62,497 nt of DNA from Planktomarina sp. (lineage in GTDB: Bacteria > Pseudomonadota > Alphaproteobacteria > Rhodobacterales > Rhodobacteraceae). Numbering within the stretch: the stretch's first letter is position 1; each line of letters begins with the position of its first letter. This document shows, piece by piece, positions 44,607-52,844 of this stretch. The notes beneath the pieces are model-generated. The model had not been told where the DNA came from. It saw nothing but the letters and a program-made list of their open reading frames with translations, and made no database searches. Location of the stretch: the NCBI GenBank assembly GCA_016780825.1, contig JADHLF010000008.1:1-62497 (forward strand), in the 5' to 3' direction. Position numbers and translations under genes: made by a program.

Positions 44607-45707
44607 TTAATAATCCGCCACATTCACCCAGGCCTGTTTGGCACCGGAGGAGAGGGCGGCGGTGACGATGCGATTGACTTCCATACCCTCTTCGAAGGTT
44701 GGCCAAATCGAGCGGTTCTCTGCGATTGCCGTCAGAAAATCCTTGGCCTCTATGATGATTTGGTCCTGATAGCCCGTGCCATGGCCAGGCCCTTGGCAGA
44801 AGGGCAGGTAATCGGGATGGTCTGGACCCGTAAGGATTTTGCGAAAACCGCGCTCTTCGGCCGGACCTTCGGTTGTATAGAGCCAAAAGGCGTTTTGATC
44901 CTCTTGATCAAAGCGAATATGGCCTTTTGTCCCATGAATTTCATAGGTATAGCCCATTTTTCGCCCCGTCGCGACACGGCTGAAATACAAATGTCCCTGA
45001 GCGCCACTGGCAAATTGGCACATCATTTGTGCGTGATCGTCATTGGTGACCGGTGCGCCGGCGCGGGTCTTGTGAACGGTCTCCACTGATGCGCTCAAGC
45101 GTTCAATGGGCCCCATTAAGGCGCGCGCCGCATTGATCATATGTGGGGCCAAATCTCCCATCGTGCCGTTGGCGACCCCCTGAGCGCGCCAACCGCCGAT
45201 CTCGGGATCTGCAAAGAAATCTTCGGTCATCTCGCCGCGAAACCAGGTAATCTGTCCTATGCGACCCTCTGCCAAAAATTTACGGATTTGCTGGCTGGCC
45301 GGGGTTCGGATGTAGTTGAACCCGACCATATTGACCACGCCGGCCGCCGCTGCGGCCGCCACCATCGCACGGCTTTGCTCCAAGGACACACCAAGCGGTT
45401 TTTCACATAAAACCGGCTTGCCCAAAGCAAAGGCCGCAATGGCAATGTCATGATGGGTCGCTTGTGGCGAGGCGATGACAACCGCTTCAACGGCGGGATC
45501 GGCCACCAATTCGCGCCAGTCATGGGTGGCTTTTTCAAAGCCATAGGCCTTGCGATAGCGCTCTGCGCTTTCGGGGCTGCTGGCGCAGATTGAGATAAGC
45601 TCTGGGCGCAAGGCGGTGTCAAAGACACTGGCGACTGCTGCAAAGGCCACGGAATGGGCTTTTCCCATATATCCGCCACCGATAACTCCGATGCCTATTT
45701 TACCCAT
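44607..45707 (-). CDS. Gfo/Idh/MocA family sugar or cyclitol dehydrogenase
   Basis: The 366-residue protein has GVIGGGYMGKAHSVAF near the N-terminus, CEKPLGVSLEQS at about residue 95 and the C-terminal domain with HMINAARALMGPIERLSA. It is distinct in sequence from the second dehydrogenase of the same operon, so the two probably act on different intermediates. The ATG at 45707 follows an AAAGG sequence; the longer reading to 45734 would run into the operator. It is the first gene of the leftward operon, whose promoter region carries the 18-bp palindrome at 45728-45745. Confidence 0.88.
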   Translation of the reverse strand: MGKIGIGVIGGGYMGKAHSVAFAAVASVFDTALRPELISICASSPESAERYRKAYGFEKATHDWRELVADPAVEAVVIASPQATHHDIAIAAFALGKPVLCEKPLGVSLEQSRAMVAAAAAAGVVNMVGFNYIRTPASQQIRKFLAEGRIGQITWFRGEMTEDFFADPEIGGWRAQGVANGTMGDLAPHMINAARALMGPIERLSASVETVHKTRAGAPVTNDDHAQMMCQFASGAQGHLYFSRVATGRKMGYTYEIHGTKGHIRFDQEDQNAFWLYTTEGPAEERGFRKILTGPDHPDYLPFCQGPGHGTGYQDQIIIEAKDFLTAIAENRSIWPTFEEGMEVNRIVTAALSSGAKQAWVNVADY

Positions 45708-45727
45708 GTCCTGACCTTTCAAATGGC

Positions 45728-45745
45728 TTTGCAACCGGTTGCAAA
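45728..45745. promoter_or_regulatory. LacI-type operator (18-bp palindrome) of the dehydrogenase operon
   Basis: TTTGCAACCGGTTGCAAA is a perfect 18-bp palindrome 21 nt upstream of the minus-strand start at 45707. It matches the operator at 38189-38208 over all 18 bases. A candidate minus-strand promoter (TTGACG at 45778-45773, GATAAC at 45756-45751, 16-nt spacer) lies just upstream, so a bound repressor would sit at the transcription start. Confidence 0.75.
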
Positions 45746-45849
45746 TCCCTGTTATCGCGGCGCCCTAGGCATCGTCAATAGGGCATATTTTGGCAAAGCC
45801 AGCCTTGGGCTGCGGGCCCGCTCAGATGGGCGGGCCAGAGGGGGCGGTC

Positions 45850-46503
45850 TTAGCGGGTATTTTCCGTCAAACGGCGTTTGACATAGGTTTGCACTGTCTC
45901 GATCATTGGCTCCATATGGGGATCTTCAAAGAAATGCCCGGCACCCTCGACCTGCTCATGGGTGATGGTGATGCCTTTTTGTTCATGCAGCTTATTGACG
46001 AGGGCGACAGTATCTGCCGGCGGCGCCACGCGATCGGCCAGACCATTGATCATCAAACCGGAGGAGGGGCAGGGCGCAAGAAAGCTGAAGTCATACATAT
46101 TGGCCGGGGGGCTTACGCTGATAAACCCGGTTATTTCCGGGCGGCGCATCAACAATTGCATCCCGATCCAAGCGCCAAAGCTGAACCCTGCGACCCAGCA
46201 ATGTTTCGCATTGGTGTTCATAGACTGCAAATAATCCAAAGCCGAGGCCGCGTCGCTCAGCTCGCCAACGCCAAGATCATATTCGCCCTGTGAGCGACCG
46301 ACACCTCGAAAGTTGAACCGCAGCACTGTAAAGCCCATGTTGTAAAAGGCATAATGCAGATTATAGACGACTTTATTGTTCATCGTGCCACCAAATTGCG
46401 GATGCGGATGCAGCACAATCGCGATGGGGGCGTCTTTCGATTTTTGCGGGTGGTAACGGCCTTCGAGGCGGCCTTCGGGGCCTGGAAATATCACTTCGGG
46501 CAT
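45850..46503 (-). CDS. Alpha/beta hydrolase
   Basis: The 217-residue product is a compact alpha/beta hydrolase: GRYHPQKSKDAPIAIVLHPHPQFGGTM (oxyanion-hole region), the nucleophile serine in GFSFGAW, the aspartate in GLADRVAPP and the histidine in GAGHFFEDPH. This group of short hydrolases is common in alphaproteobacteria and often stands next to iscR. There is no signal peptide. The substrate is unknown. It is divergent from iscR across a 180-bp region with the iron-responsive site. Confidence 0.87.
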   Translation of the reverse strand: MPEVIFPGPEGRLEGRYHPQKSKDAPIAIVLHPHPQFGGTMNNKVVYNLHYAFYNMGFTVLRFNFRGVGRSQGEYDLGVGELSDAASALDYLQSMNTNAKHCWVAGFSFGAWIGMQLLMRRPEITGFISVSPPANMYDFSFLAPCPSSGLMINGLADRVAPPADTVALVNKLHEQKGITITHEQVEGAGHFFEDPHMEPMIETVQTYVKRRLTENTR

Positions 46504-46538
46504 ATCGTTCCTTTGGTGTGCTTTGGCTCTACTCTGGC

Positions 46539-46575
46539 TTGACCTGCGGTCAGTCTAAGATTAGAACCATTCTAA
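46539..46575 (+). promoter_or_regulatory. Candidate iscR-suf promoter with Irr (ICE) box
   Basis: TTGACC (46539-46544) and TAGAAC (46562-46567) with a 17-nt spacer make a plausible promoter. Overlapping its -10 is TTAGAA-CCA-TTCTAA (46561-46575), a perfect 6-bp inverted repeat that resembles the iron control element bound by Irr in alphaproteobacteria. Binding here would lower iscR-suf expression when iron is scarce or allow iron/haem-dependent control. Irr itself is not in the window. Confidence 0.6.
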
Positions 46576-46627
46576 ATCAAATGCGGCGCGCCGCTGTATG
46601 ACGTGGGTTACGCAACCGAAGAGCCAA

Positions 46628-46644
46628 GGTCAATTAATTTGAGC
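46628..46644. promoter_or_regulatory. Possible IscR site upstream of iscR
   Basis: GGTCAATTAATTTGAGC is an imperfect inverted repeat (TCAA/TTGA arms, AT-rich centre) 39 nt upstream of the iscR start. Its form suits an Rrf2-type regulator binding its own promoter, as IscR usually does. The match to a known consensus was not tested. Confidence 0.3.
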
Positions 46645-46683
46645 GAAATGGGCGAGAGAAGCCCTATGAAAGTGTGATTTGAC

Positions 46684-47142
46684 ATGAAACTTTCGACAAA
46701 GGGGCGGTATGGGATGGTGGCCTTGGCGGATTTGGCTTTTTTGGAGGCCGGCGAGCTGGCGTCACTGGCCGATATATCGCGGCGGCAAAATATTTCACTG
46801 CCCTATCTTGAGCAGCTTTTTGTCAAATTGCGTCGGGGAAATTTGGTTGTATCCGTGCGCGGTCCAAACGGGGGATACCGTTTGGCGCGTCCGGCCCATG
46901 AGATTCGGGTCGTTGAAATTCTTGAAGCGGTGGATGAAACCGTGGATGCCCTGCAAACAGGGGCGGGCGCCTCGGGCGGGGTCTCGGGCAGCCGGGCACA
47001 GAGCGTGACCAATCGCCTCTGGGAGGGATTAAGCGCACAGGTTTATGTCTATCTGCATCAAACGCGTTTGTCTGATGTGGTCGCCAACACGCTGTCACCC
47101 TGCCCAGCTGTGCCGAACCTGTTTGAAATGGTCGATGAATGA
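46684..47142 (+). CDS. iscR: Rrf2 family Fe-S regulator IscR
   Basis: The 152-residue protein has the Rrf2 winged helix (MKLSTKGRYGMVALADLAFL, ISRRQNISLPYLEQLFVKLRRGNLV, GPNGGYRLARP). The segment that carries three cluster-binding cysteines in E. coli IscR (here about residues 90-108) has none, and the only cysteine is Cys140. This matches the Rhodobacter sphaeroides IscR, which binds an Fe-S cluster with a different ligand set. It heads the suf operon and overlaps the next gene by ATGA. Confidence 0.92.
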   Translation: MKLSTKGRYGMVALADLAFLEAGELASLADISRRQNISLPYLEQLFVKLRRGNLVVSVRGPNGGYRLARPAHEIRVVEILEAVDETVDALQTGAGASGGVSGSRAQSVTNRLWEGLSAQVYVYLHQTRLSDVVANTLSPCPAVPNLFEMVDE

Positions 47143-48188
47143 TGCGGCGAGCCTATCTGGATCATAATGCCACAAGCCCGCTGCGCCCCGAGGCACGGGC
47201 GGCGATGCTGGCGGCGATGGATGCCTTGGGCAACCCATCTTCGGTCCATTCTGAGGGGCGCGCGGCCAAAGCCATTGTGGAAAAAGCCCGCGGTCAAATT
47301 TCTGAGGCCTTTGGTGTTGGCGCCCATGACATCGTGTTTACCGGCAGCGCAACCGAGGCTGCGGGTTTGGCTCTCAAGGATCGAGGCTTTCATGCCGGCG
47401 ACATCGAACATGATGCCGTCGCCGCATGGGTGCAGGCAGATTTGCCGCTAAAGAACGGTCAGGTCTGTGTTGCGCAACCGGCAAAAAGCGCGTTACAGCT
47501 GGCCAATTCAGAAACCGGCATTGTGCAAACCCTGCCCGAGGGCTTGGGGTTTTGCGATATGACCCAGGGCTTTGGAAAACTCCCCCTGGCGTTTTCTTGG
47601 AGCGGCGCAGATATGGCCTGTGCATCGGCTCATAAGCTGGGCGGGCCAAAAGGCGTTGGCTGTTTGATGTTGAAGCCGGGCGTTGAGGTGGCTGCAATGG
47701 TCTTGGGCGGCGGGCAGGAAATGGGCCGGCGCGCAGGCACGGAAAATGTCATCGGGATTGCCGGTTTTGGCGCCGCAGCGGAGGCGAGTGCCCGCGATTT
47801 AAATGACGGAAAATGGGCGACAATTGAGAAACTTAGAAATATTCTAGAAAAGACACTGGAAGCCAGCGGAAAACCCCTTATTTTAATTGGGACTGACTCG
47901 CCGCGCCTGCCCAACACCGCCTGCTTTGCAGCGCCCGGATGGAAGGGCGAAACGCAGGTCATGCAAATGGATCTTGCGGGATTTGCAGTCTCCGCCGGCT
48001 CGGCTTGCTCTTCGGGGAAGGTCAAAGCCAGCCGCGTTCTGCGGGCGATGGGATATGAGGACGATGTAGCCAGTTCAGCGATCCGCGTATCGCTTGGACT
48101 TGAGAACACAGAAGAAGAAGTTCAGCAGTTCGCCGAGGTTTGGCTGGCTGCATATGAACGGTTTTTGGCACGCAAAGCGGCCGGATAG
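47139..48188 (+). CDS. Cysteine desulfurase, NifS/IscS-like
   Basis: This PLP enzyme takes sulfur from cysteine for Fe-S cluster assembly. The 349-residue product shows AYLDHNATSPLRPEA at the start, the PLP lysine 166 in ASAHKLGGPKG and the active-site cysteine near residue 290 in GSACSSGKVKAS, the class I (IscS-type) loop. The start overlaps the iscR stop (ATGA), with a second ATG 3 nt on. It is one of two desulfurases in this operon; the other, SufS, is class II and lies at the far end. Confidence 0.9.
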   Translation: MMRRAYLDHNATSPLRPEARAAMLAAMDALGNPSSVHSEGRAAKAIVEKARGQISEAFGVGAHDIVFTGSATEAAGLALKDRGFHAGDIEHDAVAAWVQADLPLKNGQVCVAQPAKSALQLANSETGIVQTLPEGLGFCDMTQGFGKLPLAFSWSGADMACASAHKLGGPKGVGCLMLKPGVEVAAMVLGGGQEMGRRAGTENVIGIAGFGAAAEASARDLNDGKWATIEKLRNILEKTLEASGKPLILIGTDSPRLPNTACFAAPGWKGETQVMQMDLAGFAVSAGSACSSGKVKASRVLRAMGYEDDVASSAIRVSLGLENTEEEVQQFAEVWLAAYERFLARKAAG

Positions 48189-48193
48189 GGACT

Positions 48194-49705
48194 ATGATGG
48201 CGATGGATGATATTCAGGTCAAAGACGGTGTGGATGCCGAAACAGTTGAGGCGGTTAAGGCTCTCTCTGGCACCTATAAATACGGGTGGAATACAGAGAT
48301 TGAGATGGAATATGCGCCCAAGGGTCTGTCCGAGGACATTGTTCGCTTGATCTCGTCCAAAAACGATGAACCGGAATGGATGCTGGAGTGGCGCCTGGCC
48401 GCCTACCGCCGGTGGCTGGAGCTGAAAGAGCCAGATTGGGCCATGGTCGATTATCCGACCATCGACTTTCAAGACCAATATTACTATGCCCGGCCCAAAA
48501 GCATGGAAGAAAAGCCAAAATCTTTGGATGATGTCGATCCGAAGCTTCTGGAAACCTACAAGAAACTGGGGATTCCGCTGAAAGAGCAGGCTCTTTTGGC
48601 AGGTGTTGAGGCGCCCGAAGGGGAGCGCCGGGTCGCTGTTGATGCGGTGTTTGACAGCGTATCGGTCGGCACAACCTTTCAAGCCGAGCTGCGCAAGGCC
48701 GGGGTGATCTTTTGCTCGATCTCTGAGGCCATTCGTGAGCATCCAGAGCTCGTGCGTCAGTATCTTGGATCTGTCGTGCCCGTCTCAGACAATTACTACG
48801 CCACGCTCAATTCAGCGGTCTTTTCTGATGGATCGTTTGTATATATCCCGCCGGGGGTGCGCTGCCCGATGGAGCTGTCGACCTATTTTCGCATCAATGC
48901 GGAAAACACAGGGCAATTCGAGCGCACTTTGATCATCGCCGATAAAGACTCCTATGTCAGCTACCTTGAAGGCTGCACAGCGCCACAGCGCGATGTGGCG
49001 CAGTTGCACGCGGCCGTGGTGGAATTGGTTCTGCTCGATGATGCAGAAATCAAATATTCGACAGTGCAAAACTGGTTTCCCGGCGACGAAAACGGCAAGG
49101 GCGGGATTTATAATTTCGTAACCAAACGCGCCGATTGCCGTGGTCATCGCTCAAAGGTGATGTGGACCCAAGTGGAAACCGGCTCTGCGGTGACATGGAA
49201 ATATCCCTCCTGCGTATTGCGCGGCGATGACAGCCAGGGCGAATTTTACTCCATCGCCATTGCCAACAATATGCAGCAGGCCGATACGGGCACGAAAATG
49301 GTGCATTTGGGCAAAAATACCAAGTCTCGGATTGTCTCTAAAGGCATCAGCGCGGGCAGGGCACAAAATACCTACCGTGGTTTGGTCTCAATGCATCCGA
49401 AGGCCAAAAATAGCCGCAATTATACCCAATGCGACAGCCTTTTGATTGGGGATAAATGCGGTGCGCATACGGTGCCCTATATTGAGGTGAAAAATAACTC
49501 CTCTCGGGTGGAGCATGAGGCGACCACTTCGAAAGTGGATGATGACCAGCTCTTTTATTGCCGCTCACGCGGTATGGATGAGGAAGAGGCCGTGGCGCTC
49601 GTGGTCAATGGGTTTTGCAAGGAAGTGCTGCAAGCTCTGCCCATGGAATTTGCCATGGAAGCGCAGGCTTTGGTGGCGATTTCGCTTGAAGGCTCAGTCG
49701 GATAA
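48194..49705 (+). CDS. sufB: Fe-S cluster assembly scaffold SufB
   Basis: SufB is the scaffold subunit of the SufBCD complex on which Fe-S clusters are built. The 503-residue product has the N-terminal YKYGWNTEIEMEYAPKGLSEDIVRLIS, the core IPPGVRCPMELSTYFRIN and YLEGCTAPQRDVAQLHAAVVELV, and the C-terminal EHEATTSKVDDDQLFYCRSRGMDEEEA. The cluster-linked cysteine of the CRSRG motif is present. It lies 5 nt after the desulfurase gene and 61 nt before sufC. Confidence 0.97.
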   Translation: MMAMDDIQVKDGVDAETVEAVKALSGTYKYGWNTEIEMEYAPKGLSEDIVRLISSKNDEPEWMLEWRLAAYRRWLELKEPDWAMVDYPTIDFQDQYYYARPKSMEEKPKSLDDVDPKLLETYKKLGIPLKEQALLAGVEAPEGERRVAVDAVFDSVSVGTTFQAELRKAGVIFCSISEAIREHPELVRQYLGSVVPVSDNYYATLNSAVFSDGSFVYIPPGVRCPMELSTYFRINAENTGQFERTLIIADKDSYVSYLEGCTAPQRDVAQLHAAVVELVLLDDAEIKYSTVQNWFPGDENGKGGIYNFVTKRADCRGHRSKVMWTQVETGSAVTWKYPSCVLRGDDSQGEFYSIAIANNMQQADTGTKMVHLGKNTKSRIVSKGISAGRAQNTYRGLVSMHPKAKNSRNYTQCDSLLIGDKCGAHTVPYIEVKNNSSRVEHEATTSKVDDDQLFYCRSRGMDEEEAVALVVNGFCKEVLQALPMEFAMEAQALVAISLEGSVG

Positions 49706-49766
49706 TACCTTTGGCGCGATCTGCGTCTAAACTCATGAGGGCCACAGGGGCTCGCGGGAATATAAA

Positions 49767-50522
49767 ATGCTAAATATCAAAAATCTACACGTTAAACTTG
49801 AAGAAGAAGACAAGCAAATTTTGAAGGGTGTCAACCTGTCCTTGGAGCCTGGCAAAGTACATGCGATCATGGGCCCGAATGGATCGGGCAAATCGACCCT
49901 GTCTTACGTCCTGTCTGGCAAAGGCGGCTATGAAGTCACCGAAGGGTCGGCACAGCTGGAGGGTGTGGATATTTTGGATATGGAGGCCGAGGAACGTGCG
50001 GCCGCCGGTCTGTTTTTGGCCTTTCAATATCCGGTTGAGATCCCCGGCGTGGGAAATATGACCTTTTTGCGCACCGCTGTGAATGCCCAGCGCAAACTAC
50101 GCGGCGAGGAGGAAATGAGCGCAGGTGAGTTCTTGAAGGTTGTGCGGGCCAAGGCCAAGGATTTGCAAATCGATGCAGAGATGCTCAAACGTCCTGTGAA
50201 TGTGGGATTTTCCGGTGGCGAAAAGAAACGCAACGAAATACTGCAAATGGCCATGCTTGAGCCCAAAATGTGTATTTTGGATGAAACAGACAGCGGCCTT
50301 GATGTCGATGCGATGAAACTCGTAGCCCAGGGCGTGAACGCTTTGCGTGATGATAAGCGCACCTTCCTCGTCATCACCCATTATCAACGGCTTTTGGACC
50401 ATATCAAACCCGATGTGGTGCATATCATGGCCAATGGCCGCATCATTAAGACAGGCGGGCCTGAGTTGGCTTTGGAAGTTGAAAACAACGGCTACGCGGA
50501 CCTTTTGGAGGAGATCGCCTAA
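49767..50522 (+). CDS. sufC: Fe-S cluster assembly ATPase SufC
   Basis: SufC is the soluble ABC-type ATPase that drives structural change in SufBCD. The 251-residue product has Walker A GPNGSGKST, the Q-loop in AFQYPVEIPGV, the signature FSGGEKKRNEI, Walker B CILDETDSGLDVDA and the switch His in VITHYQRLL. It lacks membrane partners, as expected for this group. Its TAA overlaps the sufD ATG by one base (TAATG). Confidence 0.98.
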   Translation: MLNIKNLHVKLEEEDKQILKGVNLSLEPGKVHAIMGPNGSGKSTLSYVLSGKGGYEVTEGSAQLEGVDILDMEAEERAAAGLFLAFQYPVEIPGVGNMTFLRTAVNAQRKLRGEEEMSAGEFLKVVRAKAKDLQIDAEMLKRPVNVGFSGGEKKRNEILQMAMLEPKMCILDETDSGLDVDAMKLVAQGVNALRDDKRTFLVITHYQRLLDHIKPDVVHIMANGRIIKTGGPELALEVENNGYADLLEEIA

Positions 50523-51787
50523 TGGCCGCATCTTCTCATAAGACCTCGCCCACCCGCGCCCTGCGCGACGCGGATCTCATCAATAGCTCCGGCGCTTGGG
50601 CCAAAGAGGCGCGCCTGGCGGCCTCTGAACGGGCGCAGGAGGCCGGTTTGCCGCAACGCCGCGATGAATATTGGAAATACACCCGCCCGGATGCCTTTGT
50701 TCAGGCGGATGTGACGCTACAAGCGTCTCTGCGCAGCAGCCTGGGCCTTTTCGATCAGCGAAACACGATTCCAGTTGCATTTGAAGATGGAAAAATTCAA
50801 GCGGCGGCGCTGCCCAGCGCGGCGCATTGCACACTTGAGAGCTTGGCTTCCGCCTCTGTTTTAGATCTGCATTGGGCGCGGGATATATACGGGCGCTTGG
50901 AAGCGGCGGGACAAAATCCTGTCAAACGAAGTTTGGCCGCTCTCAACACTGCCATGGCGCGCGAGGGGATCTTGCTTCATGTGACCGACGCCGTTGCGGC
51001 CCCCATTCACATCCATGCCACCTCCTCCGGTCAAAGCGATGCAATTATTCACCATGTGATCAAAGTGGCCGCTGGCGCTGAGGTCACCTTGATTGAAACC
51101 GGGCAATATGGCGCGCGCTCCAATATTGTTTTGGAGGTTGACGTCGCCGACGGCGGCCGCTTCCACCATATTCGCGTGCAAGACGGCAATGAGCGCCACA
51201 TGCTGACGCATATCTTTGGCAAGATTGGCGCAGAGGCCAGCTTTAAATCCTTCACCCTCACTGCGGGGGGGCAATTGACTCGCAACGAATGCGTGTTGCA
51301 GCTGTTGGGCGATGACGCCTCGGTATCTGTGGCGGGTGCCTGTTTGGGTGATGGGGATTTTCACCATGATGACACGGTGTTCATCACCCATGATGCGATG
51401 AATTGTGAAAGCAGACAGGTGTTCAAAAAGGTCTTGCGCAATGGTGCCGTCGGCGTGTTCCAAGGCAAAATCCTGGTGAAAGCCGGGGCGCAAAAAACGG
51501 ATGGCTATCAGATCAGCCAATCTTTGTTGTTGGATGATGACAGCCAATTTTTAGCGAAACCAGAGCTCGAGATTTACGCCGATGACGTGGCCTGCTCGCA
51601 TGGCTCCACATCCGGGGCGATTGACGCGCAGGCTTTGTTCTATCTGCGCTCGCGCGGGGTGCCCGAGGCCCAGGCGGTGGATCTTTTGACCCTCTCTTTT
51701 GTGGCTGAGGCCATTGAAGAGATCGAGGATGCGGGTTTGGCGCAGGACATTCTCGATCATTTGACCGAAACCCTGTCGGCCCGGTAA
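50522..51787 (+). CDS. sufD: Fe-S cluster assembly protein SufD
   Basis: SufD pairs with SufB in the SufBCD complex and helps iron entry. The 421-residue protein has the parallel beta-helix core and the C-terminal motif ADDVACSHGSTSGAIDAQALFYLRSRG, which is diagnostic of the SufBD family. The N-terminal half is less conserved, as usual. It starts on the last base of the sufC stop codon and is followed after 5 nt by a YIP1-like membrane gene. Confidence 0.95.
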   Translation: MAASSHKTSPTRALRDADLINSSGAWAKEARLAASERAQEAGLPQRRDEYWKYTRPDAFVQADVTLQASLRSSLGLFDQRNTIPVAFEDGKIQAAALPSAAHCTLESLASASVLDLHWARDIYGRLEAAGQNPVKRSLAALNTAMAREGILLHVTDAVAAPIHIHATSSGQSDAIIHHVIKVAAGAEVTLIETGQYGARSNIVLEVDVADGGRFHHIRVQDGNERHMLTHIFGKIGAEASFKSFTLTAGGQLTRNECVLQLLGDDASVSVAGACLGDGDFHHDDTVFITHDAMNCESRQVFKKVLRNGAVGVFQGKILVKAGAQKTDGYQISQSLLLDDDSQFLAKPELEIYADDVACSHGSTSGAIDAQALFYLRSRGVPEAQAVDLLTLSFVAEAIEEIEDAGLAQDILDHLTETLSAR

Positions 51788-51792
51788 CGCAT

Positions 51793-52269
51793 ATGGCTGT
51801 GACACGGGATATTGTGGAGGCGCATTGGCGTCCCAGGCCTGTTATGGCGCGGCTTTTGGCTATGGGCCTGCGCGAAGATCGGGCTTTGGCGATGCTTATG
51901 GGCTCTTGTATTTTGCTGTTTATGGCGCAATGGCCCTATCGGGCCAGGCAGGCCCATGAGACCGGCGGCACGCTCACCGATACCATCCAGCACGATGCGG
52001 TGGGTTTGATCTTTGTCCTGCCGCTTCTGGCCTATGGTTTGGCGGCGCTCTTGCGTCTCGTTACCCGTGCCTTCGGGGCGAAAGCGGATTTTTATTCCGC
52101 GCGATTGGCGCTGTTTTGGGCACTCTTGGCCAGCTCCCCTGCGGTGGTTCTGGCGGGGATGGTCAAGGGTTTCATCGGTCCGGGACCCGGCCACACGGCC
52201 GTGGGCGCCATTTGGTTGGTTATTTTTCTTTGGATTCTCATCAATTCCCTTATTGAGGCAGAACAATGA
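51793..52269 (+). CDS. YIP1 family membrane protein 1
   Basis: The 158-residue protein has a polar start followed by about four hydrophobic segments (around 33-48, 68-88, 103-125, 133-153) and resembles bacterial YIP1-domain proteins. The function of this family in bacteria is unknown. It sits between sufD and sufS, 5 nt after sufD, and its stop overlaps the start of a second, related gene (ATGA). This position argues for a link with Suf, but that is inference. Confidence 0.75.
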   Translation: MAVTRDIVEAHWRPRPVMARLLAMGLREDRALAMLMGSCILLFMAQWPYRARQAHETGGTLTDTIQHDAVGLIFVLPLLAYGLAALLRLVTRAFGAKADFYSARLALFWALLASSPAVVLAGMVKGFIGPGPGHTAVGAIWLVIFLWILINSLIEAEQ

Positions 52270-52844
52270 ACCTGATCTTGATGCTTTTGCGGTTAAGTCT
52301 GACCAATCCAACGGAGGCGGGCCGGGTATTGGTGGATCTACGCCTGCCCCTCAGCACAGCCTTTAGCGCCTTTGCGCTTGTGATCATCGCGGCGGTGCTC
52401 TTGATGTTTACCCTGTCCGGCTTTCAGGCCGTGACCGTGCTGCCGGGCCTTGCACCGCTGTCACCCTGGTCGTTGACGGCGCTCATGGGGGGCGGAACCC
52501 TGGGCCTTGTGGCTTGTATTTGGCTGATATCGCGCGCATTTAACCAAAGCGGGCGGTTCGCCGATGGGTTACTGGTGTTTGCTTGGATCCAAGTGCTGCA
52601 AATAGCGCTGCACATCGTTCAAACCGCTTTGATGGTGATGTCTATGAACATGGCGGCGCTGGTCGGCCTATTCGCCACGGTTTTGATGTTTTGGATCTTA
52701 TTTGGCTTGATGAGTGCTTGGCTTGAACTGGGCTCCATGCTCAAAGCGGCCCTCTGCTTTGTTCTTGCTTTGGTTGCGCTGTCTCTGGGCGGTGCGTTTC
52801 TTTTGGTTTTCATCGGCTTTGCTCCGGGACAGGTGGCGTTATGA
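52266..52844 (+). CDS. YIP1 family membrane protein 2
   Basis: The 192-residue protein has about five hydrophobic segments (around 35-55, 65-90, 105-125, 128-150, 160-188) and the same general plan as the preceding gene product, so the pair may work together or be an old duplication. It overlaps the genes on both sides by ATGA, so translation runs from sufD through to sufS. Bacterial YIP1-domain proteins have no settled role. Confidence 0.75.
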   Translation: MNLILMLLRLSLTNPTEAGRVLVDLRLPLSTAFSAFALVIIAAVLLMFTLSGFQAVTVLPGLAPLSPWSLTALMGGGTLGLVACIWLISRAFNQSGRFADGLLVFAWIQVLQIALHIVQTALMVMSMNMAALVGLFATVLMFWILFGLMSAWLELGSMLKAALCFVLALVALSLGGAFLLVFIGFAPGQVAL

